A stretch of 64,000 nt of DNA, taken from Paramarasmius palmivorus. Lineage: Eukaryota > Basidiomycota > Agaricomycetes > Agaricales > Marasmiaceae. Shown here one piece after another: positions 20,752 through 31,883 of the stretch; positions within the stretch are counted from its first letter, which is position 1; each line of letters starts with the position of its first letter. The translations under genes and the position numbers were made by a program. Location of the stretch: contig JAYKXP010000007.1 of NCBI GenBank assembly GCA_037176845.1, positions 372,001-436,000 of the forward strand, read 5' to 3'. A model generated the notes under the pieces. It did not search any database. It saw only the letters and a program-made list of their open reading frames with translations, and was not told the DNA's origin.

Positions 20752-23470
20752 CTAATACTCGGACAAAAAAGGTATGATCTCGCAAGCTACTAGTATTTTC
20801 AGCATCTCTTGATGCTGGCGGTCCGCCCACATCAAGCGACTGCTTACATTCCTTCTGAGCTGGGTGAACAAGCATTCATTCCAGTCGTCTGCAGGAACAA
20901 TGCTAGTGACCGAGGATAGATGTCGAAGTAAATTTTCTGCTGTGGGTCGCAATGCAGGCTCAGCCACCCAACAACGGTTCACGAAAAACCACAGATGATC
21001 AGGGAAGCTGACGTTTGTAGGTCTCGACGGACGAGTTCCTCGCTGCACAGCGAGTACAACTGCTGCATCCCTATGGAGTTCGTGAAACGGAGCCAGTCCT
21101 GTGATGATCTAGGGTAGATTGTCAGGATACTGTGGAGAAACAAAACACGTTGTGAACCTCATAGAATAGGCATCCGCACGAATAAACATCACTTTTCTTT
21201 GTTGCAGGTTCTCCAATGTGCAGTTCTGGAGCACACCATCTCTCGGTTCCTCCCATTTTTATGGTAGACGTCATCTTGAAAATCTGGGAATCTGCAACAC
21301 TAGACAAGCCAAAATCGGCGATACATGCTCGTTGCGATGAGGTAATCAGAATATTGACCTGCAGTATCGTCACTATCAGGCTTTCAGTCTTCAGAGGCCA
21401 GGCATCATGCTTACACTTTTGAGGTCACCGTGTATGATTTTTGAGGTATGCAAATAAGACAATCCGTTTGCAATGTCGTGCATTAGTTGGAGACGGTCGA
21501 CAGATTCTCGCGGTTGCCTTTGTAAAAACTCGGCGAGATTTCCATTCTCCATCCAGGGAGAAACCAGACAAATGCGTTCATGAGTGTCGTCAAGATAGTA
21601 TAAACCAAGGCAAGGAAGGATATTAGGATGTTTTAGTTGTCGCCAAATAATCGCCTCGCGGAGGTATTCCTGCCGTTGATGGGGAAATTATTAGTATTCT
21701 TTCGTACCTAGTAGTAGTGCGCACCTTTAGTAGAGGCTTCATGTTTTTCATGAGATAAATTTTGACCACTTTTAAGCAAACCAGCTGTTCGTTCACGCCT
21801 GCGAGTCGCCCTTTCCAGATATCACCAAACCCACCACCGTCGATTGGATGTTCTCCAAGCCTGGTGACACCTCGAATTGTTAAACAGCTTGGGCAAAGGC
21901 CGCTTCGTTTCGAAAGGCGAACCATTGTTTGGCAAATCGAAGCTCGTAGGCTAGTCGAGATTTCTGGAGCATCGATCAGCTGGTTGGCGAGGTTAGCTGT
22001 AGACAGTCGCTCGAGATGAACGGTCTATACCTGCTGTAACCAATCCAACGATGACTGAGCCTTGGCACCTGTTTGTCCAAGTAGTCTTCGATACGCTTGT
22101 TCGTTCCGGAGTAGCAGTTGGAGAATTCTCAGCTCGTCTTCAATGGTATAGCTCATCTCCTTCGGGTCATCTTTTCCGGAACAGATTAGCGAGCCGTAAT
22201 GAGACCGTGAGACACACCTTTCGTCCTCTTCAAATGTACCATCCAAGCCCCAATCTCAACCCAAGCGCGCAAGAGCTTTGCGCGATTGTTCCTGCCGAGA
22301 ACAGTCTTGTTGTCGCAGGGAGGTGCACGAACAGCAGGGACACTTTTTTTCATATACTGAATAAAGCCAAGGCAATCGAACACTCGTTGGCTAGTAGAGT
22401 AAAGTGAGTGGACCCAATGACGTGTGTATGAACTTGACAACGGACACCGAATTGCTCCATCCTATTTTCTTTTGAAAGGCCCGGCTAGAGACGCGTAGAG
22501 CACGTACTTCGGACTTCCATAAGGCATCCTGTAGCATCCTAGCGTGAGACAATATATCAGTTTCATTGAACGGGCGCGAACGCATAGCAGACACGTACAT
22601 TAAGAGTGTCTCCAAACCATCAATCAAACTGGTTGCAGGCGTCTTTTCAATCGGTGGATATGCCTTCTTCTCCTCAACGAACTCATTCCAAAGGTCCAGT
22701 GGTATAACACCCGGCTGTATGTCAGAGGCAACGCAGTAGAAGGAGCACTGACAGCACATATACAAGTCCAATAATATCCCCTCGTCTTCAGTGTTCTCTT
22801 CTTGCTCTTCAATAAAGGATTCGACTTGCTTCACGAGACCGATCGTGCGAGCGCGGTTTCTCTGCGTTGGTTCAGATATATCCCACTCATTACTACCATG
22901 GAACGGAGGTGTGAGCTTCAACGCGTCAACGGCCTTGGAGTACTTGTGAAAGTGATGTGTCTTCTTCGATGGCCCCCCCACGGTATTCTCACGGTCTGAA
23001 AGGCAATCCGTGGCCCGGGTACGCTTGGTCTGGTCTGATAAAGGATGATGATGGATTTGTGATTTTTGGAATGACTGTGCGAGAGGTGGTGTAACAGATG
23101 AAGATCTCCAATTAAGGATGACCCATCCATTCTCTTTGGGACAGTAGTACGCATTGGGGTGAGGTATTGCTGCACGAAATTCCTCGGGGGTAGGAGGTGG
23201 AACAAGTCGCCGGGAAGAACCTCTTGCACTCTGTTCAGCGGACGACGAGGTTGGGGGGTGACGTTGGTCAGTATCCGGAGATATCACGTTCACGGAATAG
23301 AGGGTGTGGATTGGATCGTGCAGTTGGTCTGCCAAAACAGGTGGTAGCATCCGAGGGCCAAGTCTCCCCTGCCTTGTCACAGTGAGTACTGACAACAGGC
23401 TCTGGAGGCGTACACCCCAGTCTCTGGAACCATTTTGAGCATTGCGCCTGTACTCCATCCATCCATCCAT
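20752..23470 (-). CDS. TKL-type protein kinase with an N-terminal module like fungal ubiquitin proteases
   Basis: The C-terminal half is a Ser/Thr/Tyr kinase of the expanded mushroom TKL type. It shows the Gly loop IDGGGFGDIWKG, the ATP-binding Lys in LVCLKVVK, the catalytic loop HGDLKS/VNILI, IADFGLSSV, the activation-loop end GTERWCAPELHIG, and KKSDVYSCGCLFYEV; its N-lobe linker (DELRILQLLLRNEQAYRRLLG, LSKRSGLCPSCLTI) is typical of the family. Upstream, splicing in frame (NSVQ/RVFDCLGF and LKRTK/DDPKEMSYTIEDEL), lies a 450-residue region with PHPNAYYCPKENGWVILNW, LLDLYMCCQCSFYCVASD, PGVIPLDLWNEFV, FQKKIGWSNSV and NRAKLLRAWVEIGAW. From memory this matches the N-terminal part of Ubp2-like ubiquitin proteases in Agaricomycetes; no protease catalytic domain is present. 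The start is unclear: ATG 23470 lies in a (CCAT)n tract, and an out-of-frame ATG at 23619 could begin an earlier exon. Confidence 0.75.
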
Positions 23471-23472
23471 GG
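23453..23472. repeat. Short CCAT tetranucleotide tract
   Basis: About four CCAT units at the presumed start of the TKL-type kinase gene. The reading frames before and after it differ, so unit-number change here could alter which upstream ATG is in frame. Confidence 0.5.
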
Positions 23473-23553
23473 GGCGGTCACAGAGCGGTCAAGAGGAATG
23501 ACTTCCTTTTCCACTGGCACATTTTCAGAAAGCAGAAGGTAAACGGCAACTTC

Positions 23554-23573
23554 CTGCCGTGGGCGCCAATTCA
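23554..23573. repeat. 20-bp exact repeat, copy 2
   Basis: Identical to 20663-20682. It lies in the open frame that begins at 23619 on the minus strand, just upstream of the TKL-type kinase. Confidence 0.7.
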
Positions 23574-23741
23574 CCAGTCCTCCGAGTGACCGAGTCTCTT
23601 TCACACCGCTAAATTTCATGAAACCTATGCTCGAAGGCTACTTACACGGAGTCGGAGCTCTCTTATTATGGGTACAACTGCTCTTTGCAAGAAATATACA
23701 AGGGGATAGGATTTAACAACGGAGAAGGTTAAAAGGTGAAA

Positions 23742-25769
23742 TCATTGTCCTTGCCGTCCGGCTTCCTCTGCAACAGTCTCATCATCGTCCTCATAATACT
23801 CTTCCTCATCGTCATCAAATTCTCCTTCGTCCATTGCTTCCTTCAACTGAAAAATCCAATCATCACCAATGACCATGTTCTCTGAGGATAGCAGTACTTA
23901 CCATTTCTATGAGTTCGTGACATTCGTTCAAATGGGCCATGATGATGCCCTGTCCTTCTGGGACAGATCCATCTGATCCAATGAACTTTCCATCCTTTCG
24001 TCGTGTCTCTATCTGATGGAGTGCTAGCTGGTACTGAACGGAACCGATGAGCTCGAGACATGACGGCCAGGCGCTGCACGCACAGGATAGAGATCTCGCG
24101 GAGTGAATGATCCCCCGTATTTGAGAACTTCATTGAGACATTTCTTGACGGTGGAAAGCTTATTGGCCTGAGAAACCGAGTGAAAACCGGGATTGCTTGT
24201 GTGCAGGAAACTACTTACAATCGGCATCAGCTCTTCCGACACAGGCTCGCTTGATGAAAGCAAACGATAGATGAGACCGTAGCATCGCCGGAGCAGGTAC
24301 AACAGAACCTGGTACCTGTATCAAAATCACATCGTATGACAGAAGTAAAAGACAGCCCACATATTGACCCTCGGGACGGTTTCCTTCGGAATCCAAAAAC
24401 TTTCCATCAATACGCATCTTGTCGATCTCCTGCAGACTCAATGAATAGTTCCACAGGTCGGTCTCGCGAAGACTCCATCGATGAGTGAGAACGAGGCCCT
24501 CTAACTCGGTCCTGATGTCACTCAGACGGTCATGAATCGGCTTTAGAGACGAAGCGACACGTTTAGAATCCTCGTTGGCTTTGATCTCTTGCGCAATCTC
24601 GAAGCATTCTTCCAGCAACGAGGAGCATATCGCTTGTGATGCAGGAACGATACCTCCCGGACCAAGAAACTTGCCATCTACACGCTGTCTGTTGCGAATG
24701 CGAGCCACAGTAAAAATAACAGGCAGCAAAGCAGAGTGACGTCAGCAACAGATAGTATGAACAATAGCAGAAAAAACTCAACGAGTCAATCTTGCGAAGT
24801 TCTTCCTGCAATGGCTTGAGCTCGGCTTTATGTGAACCCTCTTTAGCTGCGAGAGCAACGAGTTTACGTCGAATGGTGACGAGCTTCTCGTGAATGGGAA
24901 CCAGTTCGATCGACAGAACTGAGAGTGATTCTTCCATGGATTTGACGATGTCATCTGGATATGAAAGAAGTCAAGAAGGATCCCAGATGATGCTCGATTA
25001 GGGATTGCACGCACCACATTTGTTGAGCTGTCTCTCCAACAGTTTGATGAGTGCCTCCGGATGTTTTCCCTCCGCGGCATCCCGTTGGAGTATGCTTCGC
25101 AGCTCGCGAATGCGCTTCTGGAATGGGGCTAGGTCGGCCTCATTGTACAAAGCTGATTCGTTCATGTGATTAAGGATTTGCTAGAAGACAATATCAGTAC
25201 ACCGGGAACAGAAACCATTGTAGAGGCAATTCCTAGCATGATCAGGAAATCGCACTAGAGAGACCCTCGGTAGAGGTCCGTCGTGAGAAGAGACCTACCC
25301 TCATCGATGCTATTTGTGAATAGGTCGCTGGTGCATCCTTCGTCTTCCCAATTGTCAAGTAGAACAATGAAAGCAAACTGAAAACATCTGCAAGTGTTGT
25401 ATCCAGTCGGTTGTTGTACGCCGTGTTATCGTCTCGAACGTCGTTCAATTTGGTGACTCAGGAGAGGGATGTATTCAGCGATTCGGAAGGTAGCCGAGAT
25501 GTGAGTCACATACCTTGCTTCACCACACCTTGGTATAGCTGGTTAACATCGGAGGCCTTGATAAATTCTCCTCTATCCTTCTTGAGAGCTGTCAGCCTGT
25601 TCCTTATGCTGCAATTCTGGAGATGAGACATTGAACGATGTGTTATCCAGAGCTTGCAGCGCACTTGACTAAGGCTTCAAGAATAGGGAGCTCTGCAACA
25701 ATGGTCAACCAAAATCATTTCTGAATCCACGAAAGAAACGATACCTTCTTGAGGAACCGGTGCTGACAT
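23742..25769 (-). CDS. DUF2408-type fungal protein
   Basis: Cytosolic-looking, mostly helical protein of unknown function. It begins MSAPVPQE, then ELPILEALVKCAASSG after an intron. The body contains helical repeats, and a short motif recurs three times: RVDGKFLGPGGIVPASQAI, RIDGKFLDSEGN and, in the last part, RRKDGKFIGSDGSVPEGQ, followed by a helix (LNECHELIEM). The C-terminus is strongly acidic (EGEFDDDEEEYYEDDDETVA) and ends EEAGRQGQ. Around ten short introns interrupt the gene. The repeated DGKF motif and helical arrangement agree with what I remember of DUF2408 fungal proteins; the family assignment needs a profile search. It is divergent from tropomyosin with 333 bp between start codons. 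I assign no biochemical function. Confidence 0.65.
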
Positions 25770-26102
25770 TGCGAACCAAGTCTTGCTTGGGATGTGATCC
25801 TTTGACTAACTCTTTTGTCTACTACAGCTGTTGTCTTTCCCACGGCTTTTAACGATGATCAAGACTCTAAAGATGCAGAATTCCGGGTAAATTCCCTCGA
25901 ATCCTGAGCAAGATGAAGAAGGTGGGTAGATGGATAGTGATGGAAGAAGAGAACAAGTCGCGTCGAAATTCGGAATGTTTGCCTTAGTCGCGTATGGCCG
26001 GCCACGTGCCGAGGCCATATATCTGGACATCATCGCCGAAACTTGGATTGCAACGTCGACCATCCCTCTTGAACCCGATCCTCACATTCGCATTTTTTCA
26101 TC
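25770..26102. promoter_or_regulatory. Divergent promoter region, DUF2408-type gene / tropomyosin
   Basis: 333 bp between two divergent start codons. No TATA box stands out. An 85-codon minus frame that overlaps the region lacks recognisable features. Confidence 0.45.
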
Positions 26103-26759
26103 ATGACTTCCCAGATCAAAGAGGTAGAGTTGAATTACTGTTAGATTGACCCATTTCTTACTGAATATCCCCCTAGAAACTAGCCAACCTCCGTCTCGAG
26201 GCTGACCAAGCCGTCGAGCGTGCTGAAACTGCAGAGGCCAAAGTCAAAAGCCAGGAACAGTTAATACTTCAGAAGGATCAGGAGATTTCTTCTCTTCAGC
26301 ACAAGCTCAATTTGGCCGAGGCAGAGCTCGACAAGGCCGAAGAAAAGCTGAAGGAGTCCAAGGCTGCGCTGTCAGAAGGGGAGCACTCCAGGACAACGAA
26401 TGAGGGACTCTCAAGGAAGGTTCAGCTTCTTGAGGAAGAACTCGATGCTGCTGAGAAGAACCTCAAGGAGACTGTTGAGAAGTACGTCCTATGTGCTGGC
26501 ATTGTTTCGCTTATGACTGACTGTTATCAAATGCGATCAGGTTGAGACAGGTCGATGTAAAGGCGGAGCACTTTGAACGCCAAGTGCAGAGAGCTGAGCA
26601 GGAGAGAGATCAATGGGAGAAGAAGTACGAGGTATGTTATCGCCCCCCATCGCCATGGGCGAGAGTGGCTCATAGTTGTCTCTTCAGGACGAACGCCAGA
26701 AGCGCGACGAGCTCAAGAAAGAACTCGACGAGCTCACCCGCGAGATCCAAGGACTATAA
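26103..26759 (+). CDS. TPM1: Tropomyosin
   Basis: Coiled-coil protein that polymerises along formin-made actin cables. Four exons: 26103-26123, 26177-26481, 26541-26631 and 26688-26759, giving 162 residues, close to the 160-residue fungal tropomyosins. Nearly the whole sequence shows uninterrupted heptads with Ala/Leu cores and many Glu/Lys, for example LANLRLEADQAVERAETAEA, LAEAELDKAEEKLKESKAAL and VQLLEEELDAAEKNLKETVE. The C-terminus reads KRDELKKELDELTREIQGL. The first exon encodes only MTSQIKE. Every splice join conserves the heptad phase, which supports the model. Confidence 0.93.
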
Positions 26760-27029
26760 ACATTTCATTCACCCCTGTCGCGATGGCTTTGACATTGTGG
26801 TTTTCTTTATCTCACGACGTATTACCTTCAAGACTACACACATAGTCTCCACGTTCTTAGGTTGATCATCTCTGTTATGTTAGTTGGATTGCAAGTATTA
26901 TGAGAAGCTGAAACGGTATAATTTGGTTGTTAACCACTCCTGTCCGACGACCTGAAGCACCCTAAATGGTACGATCACGATATTACAATTCCTAGCAGTC
27001 GTCAAGTACGAATACATCCTTTACCAGCT

Positions 27030-27783
27030 TCATGCGTTATGGAATTTCAGTGAGATGGAGTTGACACAGTGTCGTTCATCCGCTAAAACCAATGTTAGGA
27101 ATAACATTCCTTGTGACAAACGCTGCACGTACTGGGAGTCGGGAACCCTTCACCCTTGAAAACATGACCCAGATGCCCTCCGCAAGCTGTACAAGTGATC
27201 TCTATTCGTTTCATCCCCAAAGAGCTGTCTTCGTGGCGAGATACTGCGCCAGGAATGGCTATCGGATCATGAGCCAAATCCAGGTCAAACATGATAGTAA
27301 TCTAATACATACCGTCAAAGAATGCTGGCCAGCCACATCCACTCTACGCGATAATGTTAGCAGAAGTATCAAACGGAGAAACGCCCAGACTAACATTGAA
27401 CTTGGTTGTACTCTTGTACAGCGGGGTACCACATCCCGCACATTCATAGACGCCTTGCTCAGAGTGATGGTCATACTCTCCAGTTCCGGGACGTTCAGTG
27501 CCTTTCTGGCGCAGTATTCTAAACTGCGGACGTAGTCAAATTTGAGTATCCATACGCAGTCTATGACACGTACTTGTTCCGGGGAAAGAATAGCTCTCCA
27601 TTCTTCCTCTGATTTGGACTTGTCTCCAGACATGTTGATAGTTCTTGATAAAAGAGGTGTTCTAAATCTGATTGCGGAATATCTAGGGGGTTTGGCGTGA
27701 TGCAAAGACAGGCTTGCAACGGCTCTTTTATAGAAGAGGTTTCCTGATGCTATGCGTGCTTGTGAGACCGAGGAGAAGAGCAT
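27030..27783 (-). CDS. Peptide-methionine (R)-S-oxide reductase (MsrB)
   Basis: Reduces the R form of methionine sulfoxide in proteins, using thioredoxin. The domain contains two zinc CxxC pairs, YECAGC and [14 protein letters not shown], followed by [20 protein letters not shown], where the Cys of RHCVNS is the catalytic residue. The last exon ([16 protein letters not shown]) is reached through an intron whose donor GTACGT follows FPTP; it ends with the stop at 27030-27032. The first ATG at 27783 adds a basic, Ser/Arg/Ala-rich leader ([20 protein letters not shown]) typical of mitochondrial targeting. An internal ATG at 27633 ([12 protein letters not shown]) would give the cytosolic form, so dual localisation is possible. 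It is convergent with tropomyosin, 270 bp apart. Confidence 0.92.
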
Positions 27784-27960
27784 ACACGGTGGGTAGACTT
27801 GGTCATCGTCGTTACAGTATTAGAAAGACCGACATGTGACGTACAGCCTACTGCCGCATCCCCGTGTGGCCGATGGCCTCATGTTACTGGGACGCTGAAA
27901 TGTGTATATATGTACCTGTACTAGAATCGAAGTGTAATGTAAATACAATCTGCGAGCTAT

Positions 27961-29073
27961 CTATCTTCCTCTAGACCTCTCCTCAGAATCTGTGCTGCTC
28001 TCATCTGTAGGGTATTTCGAATGTCCCCTGGAGCTGGAAGCATGAGAAAGTTCGTCCTCGTCAAAAAGCACCTCCTCTTCATCCTCAGCACTGGGCTGTG
28101 CATGTCCATTTTGCTTCGCGCGTCCAGCAGAAGGTACACCTTTGCCCTTGCGAGCTCTTCCTGGTGCATTGACAAAGTCGGCAAAGCTAGATATAGATCC
28201 GCTATTGGGAGTGCGGAGAGGAAGCCGGTAGAGATCGTCAACGGTTTCTTCCTCGTCATCTGGGTATCCCAAGGCACTCTCGTAGGTCTCGTTGGTAGTT
28301 TGAGCAGGTGCTCGTGACCTGAGAAGAGAACGATATGATCCTTTGCGAAGGTGCGACGCGTAAGAATAGATCAGGAGCGCAAGGTACACCTGTTGGATTC
28401 CATGCAGGTGAATTGGCGCACATTGACGTTATAAACATAGACCACGTACTTTAATTATCCAAGCAAGAATGATTAACGCCGCTGCCGTGCCCTTTTCTTG
28501 ATTCCAAATCTTCTGTGCTGCAGCTACACGCTGTTCGTCTGTCATGGGAACGTTACTGTGAACAGTTCCGTTTATAATTTCGATTTGGGCTGCAGAATTG
28601 GCGGTATGGCGACCGTCATGGGGATTCTGGAACCACCAGACAGAGGCAAAGTATACGGTCCATGATGTTGAGAATATGTGGTCCGCAAAGAAGAGATGCG
28701 CAAAGTAGAGTGTTTGCTTGGGGTTCTCCTATAGGTTCCTGTTAGCGAAGGAGAGTAGACGAGGAGTACACGCTCGAACCTCCTTGACTGCCTTTAGTCC
28801 CCATACTAATGCAACAAGAGCTACCACCGAATAGATGTATAGACTCAATTGTGAAAACGATCCTCCGGCTCCTGTGGCGACGGCTATAAGCCCATAGATT
28901 CCGGCAACCTTGTTGAGGACCTATTCGCCATTGAGAATCTGGACTTGTGAGCTGAATCTGGTACTGACGGTGAAGAGCAAGGCCACTGTGACACCAGTTT
29001 TAATGTCCAAAAGACCTAAACAGGAAGACAAGGGCCATAATCGCCATTCAGGACGAAGCATGAGTTTTGGCAT
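27961..29073 (-). CDS. KEI1: Inositol phosphorylceramide synthase subunit Kei1
   Basis: Golgi membrane partner of the IPC synthase Aur1 in fungal sphingolipid synthesis. It starts MPKLMLRPEWRLWPLSSCLG followed by the family-typical membrane segment LLDIKTGVTVALLFTVLNKV. Further helices are AVATGAGGSFSQLSLYIYSV, ALVWGLKAV, and the segment FADHIFSTSWTVYFASVWWF with the downstream loop NPHDGRHTANSAAQ. The last membrane segment (ALIILAWIIKIYLALLIYSY) runs into a cytosolic Ser/Glu-rich tail. An upstream in-frame ATG at 29154 exists, but MPKLML fits the family start better. The gene is divergent from eIF4E with 129 bp between start codons. In yeast Kei1 is processed by Kex2; I did not find a convincing luminal KR site here. 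Confidence 0.85.
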
Positions 29074-29202
29074 GAAGGGGGGGAAGAGAAAGGGAGAGCG
29101 CGAGGTTGCCTGCGAAAAAATTGCTGTTGTCACTCTTCCCTCTTTCACTCTCACTTACCTGCCCCGGGGCCTGTGTACTCTCTGTACTTTTATTTCGAAA
29201 CG
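29074..29202. promoter_or_regulatory. 129-bp divergent promoter, Kei1 / eIF4E
   Basis: Only 129 bp separate the two divergent start codons, so both promoters and 5' UTRs must overlap or be very short. A CT-rich stretch (cactcttccctctttcactc, 29131-29150) lies in the middle. Confidence 0.6.
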
Positions 29203-30298
29203 ATGGCTACAAACTACTTTTCCAACCATTCTCAATCCCGTTTTCTGGCAAATTCGGCGTCCTCGTCTCCCTCTCAGCAGCAACAGCCATCTACAACCAG
29301 CCAGTCTGCTCCTCGCTCTCGTTTACCTTCTTCAAAACATTTCTCAACTTCTGTCTCTTCATCTTTGACTCTCGAACGTTCTTCTTCCAAAGAAAATAGC
29401 TCGAGTGGTCAGGGATCTCCCTCAAACGGCATTCATCCTCTCAGAAACACGTATGTATGTTCGTAATTCGCCGCGACTTTTGACGAGAAAACTTTTGTGT
29501 TTTTACCTTGATTTTTGTAGATGGGTGTTTTGGTTTCGCCAGCATCGCGCTCCTGGGAATAAAATAACAAACTATGAAGAAGGGATCAAAAAGATTTCTG
29601 CGTTTAGTTCGGTAAGTGTCTGGTTGAAAGAGTCGTGCTAGATGTAACTTATGTCTTGCTAGGTTGAGTCATTTTGGTCTCTTTGGACACATCTCACACC
29701 TCCATCCGCGTTACAACCAACGACCGACTACCTTCTCTTTCATTCTGGCATTCGTAGACCTGTGTGGGAAGATCCATTGAACATAACTGGAGGAAAATGG
29801 ATTATTCGTCTCAAGAAAGGCGTTGCAGACCGGATTTGGGAAGACCTCGTTCTTGCCATCCTCGGTGACCAATTCGACGAATGTCGACAGTTATCCGACA
29901 CCGGTGGAGATGGCCCGGCAGGTGTTGCAAGCAGTTGGGAGGATAGCAGTGACTCTGAGTCAGAATGGCCGGAAATCTGTGGTTGTACGATAAGTGTCCG
30001 ACAGAGCGAGGATATCATCAGTTTGTGGAATCGGGTAGAGGTCGATATCAAAGTCAGAGAGAAAATCAGGTATGTGGTTAATTCTGTGGTTCGTTTGTGG
30101 TTCTCATTGGCGCACAGGGATACCATGCGCAGAGTTCTCCATCTCCCCCCTGCTACAATAATGGAATACAAGACGAATAATGGTAAAATCTTCCCTCTCA
30201 TTGTGGGTGTCAATAGACTCACCCTTTTTTTCGCAGACTCTATGAATGACAAGTCCAGCTTCCGCAATTCTGCAGTTGACCGAACACCCTTCTCATAG
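29203..30298 (+). CDS. Class II eIF4E (4EHP-like cap-binding protein)
   Basis: Binds the mRNA 5' cap. Five exons (29203-29450, 29521-29611, 29663-30069, 30118-30182, 30237-30298) give 290 residues. A Ser/Gln-rich leader of about 80 residues precedes the domain, which begins NTWVFWFRQHRAPGNKITNY. It continues VESFWSLWTHLTPPSA, PVWEDPLNITGGKWIIRLKK and WEDLVLAILGDQF, and ends with ISVRQSEDIISLWNRV and DTMRRVLHLPPATIMEYKTN. The pattern FWFRQHRAPG and the PPxTIMEYKT ending are those of eIF4E class II proteins rather than the main initiation factor. An acidic insert of about 30 residues (GDGPAGVASSWEDSSDSESE) separates GDQF from EICG, where animal relatives have a few residues. It probably acts in translational control rather than general initiation. 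Confidence 0.9.
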
Positions 30299-30520
30299 CG
30301 GTTGCCACCTCCAAATTTCTTGAAAGTAGGGGTCAAGACAATGGCACATATAAAGCCAGGCAATCTGTGCTATGTGATCTAATGTTGTACCTTACACTCA
30401 CTAACTTTATGCTTAACTTGCTGCTTGTTCTTGTACTTTGCTACCAAGAATTAGTATTCCCCGGTCTCTACTCGCTCTGAATATATATTACGAAAATGTC
30501 TAAGCGTCTAAATCTACCAT

Positions 30521-31508
30521 CTAATGCTGCTCTATATCGGGTTGGTTGGCGTCCATCTCTTCTTCTCGTTCTTCTCGCCTCCGTTTTGCAGCCCGTGGGT
30601 TCAGTACCACGGCAGCAACGACTACCGCAAGATCCATCACCTGTTATCTTTTGGTTAGTTCTGAGAAGACCAATAACGTTTAGGACATGCCGTGACAAGG
30701 GTATAGCCAGCCGCGGCAGTTACATCAAAATGTTCAGCAAAGGCCAACGACAGGTCGGAGAAGAGACCTGGGACCGAACTTAGATATGATGTGTACAAAC
30801 AGCGATAATCCCTCACCCCCAAGAGCATCAATGAGCATAAAGGTGATAGAAATCCCGATAACCTCTTTATGCTTATAAATCTCGTAGTATTCAGGCAGCA
30901 ATCCGACAGCGACAAGGACGGAGAAGAAGATCCCAAAAAACTGTACGGCACGACGACCACTTTCAAGACCTTGCTCGTAAGGCAAGCGAACAGCGTATAT
31001 CATGCCTACTTCGAAACCAGCACTAAGAACCATGACGGCGATGCACATGGCAAAGGCGGCAGTAGCAGAACGTCGGTGTCCGTAATACTGGCACTAGATG
31101 ACGGTCTGGGAACTAGGAACTGAGTAATTGAAAATCAAGCTGGAAGCACTCGCCTGCCCCCATGAGGTGAATGACAGCACGTAGAATATATGAGGTTGGA
31201 CGATGAGTGGAACGTTGAGTTTTTGAATGACAGCGTAGATTGCGAGAAAAACTCCAGCAAATCCCCAGATTAGGCTGTTGCACATAAATTAGCATATTTT
31301 GCTACTCCATTAATCCAGACATACACGAGATATTCAGAGAGCCCGTCAGTGCTCTTAGTCCTAAAACTCTTCCATATTTGAGGGACAAGTTGTATCATCC
31401 AACAAATGGTGCCTGGGCATTTGGCAATGAGCGAAGTTGTAGCATGAGTACAATAGGAGCGGTACCAATCGTTCCAAGAACATTTTCTGCAACGGGGTTC
31501 ACTGGCAT
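30521..31508 (-). CDS. PQ-loop repeat membrane protein, copy 1
   Basis: Seven-helix PQ-loop protein, related to vacuolar and lysosomal amino-acid exporters of the cystinosin/Ypq type. It starts MPVNPVAENVLGTIG, then after an intron TICWMIQLVPQIWKSFRTKS holds the first PQ motif, followed by STDGLSEYL. The second PQ-like segment is FFSVLVAVGLLPEYYEIYKH (PE in place of PQ), followed by EVIGISITFMLIDALGG. The last exon, reached by the acceptor ATAACAG, is VMDLAVVVAAVVLNPRAAKR and ends PDIEQH. Gene order and every recognised intron position agree with the copy at 31884-33026, so this is a tandem duplicate. The cargo is unknown. Confidence 0.85.
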
Positions 31509-31883
31509 CGTTACAGACTGCGGGGATGATGGGAGGAGGAAGGCAAGCGACTTGCGAGGTGCAAGCACCAGAGCAGGTAGTCATCCGAAATGCCGTCGGC
31601 TATCTGGCGGCTATCAGAGAATTCCTTTTTCGGACTTCGAAGTTGACACTATCGGAGTCTGAAATGAGTCTGGCCGAGGCGGCGTTGGGCGTCTATTTTG
31701 GCGCCTTTGTACCTTGGCTATGTCCGGTAGCTGAAATAGACCTCTATTGCTAAAATCTGTTCGGCTGGTATATCGCGTTCGCCGATGAGTTTTAGTTTCT
31801 GAGTAGTATCTTGCAAAATTATGGACTAAATCATGGTTTCTGAACTCTAGTTTTGATTGCAGATTACTATACATACATGACTG
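31509..31883. other. Spacer between the two PQ-loop genes
   Basis: 375 bp between same-strand paralogues. No independent gene is recognised. Confidence 0.5.
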
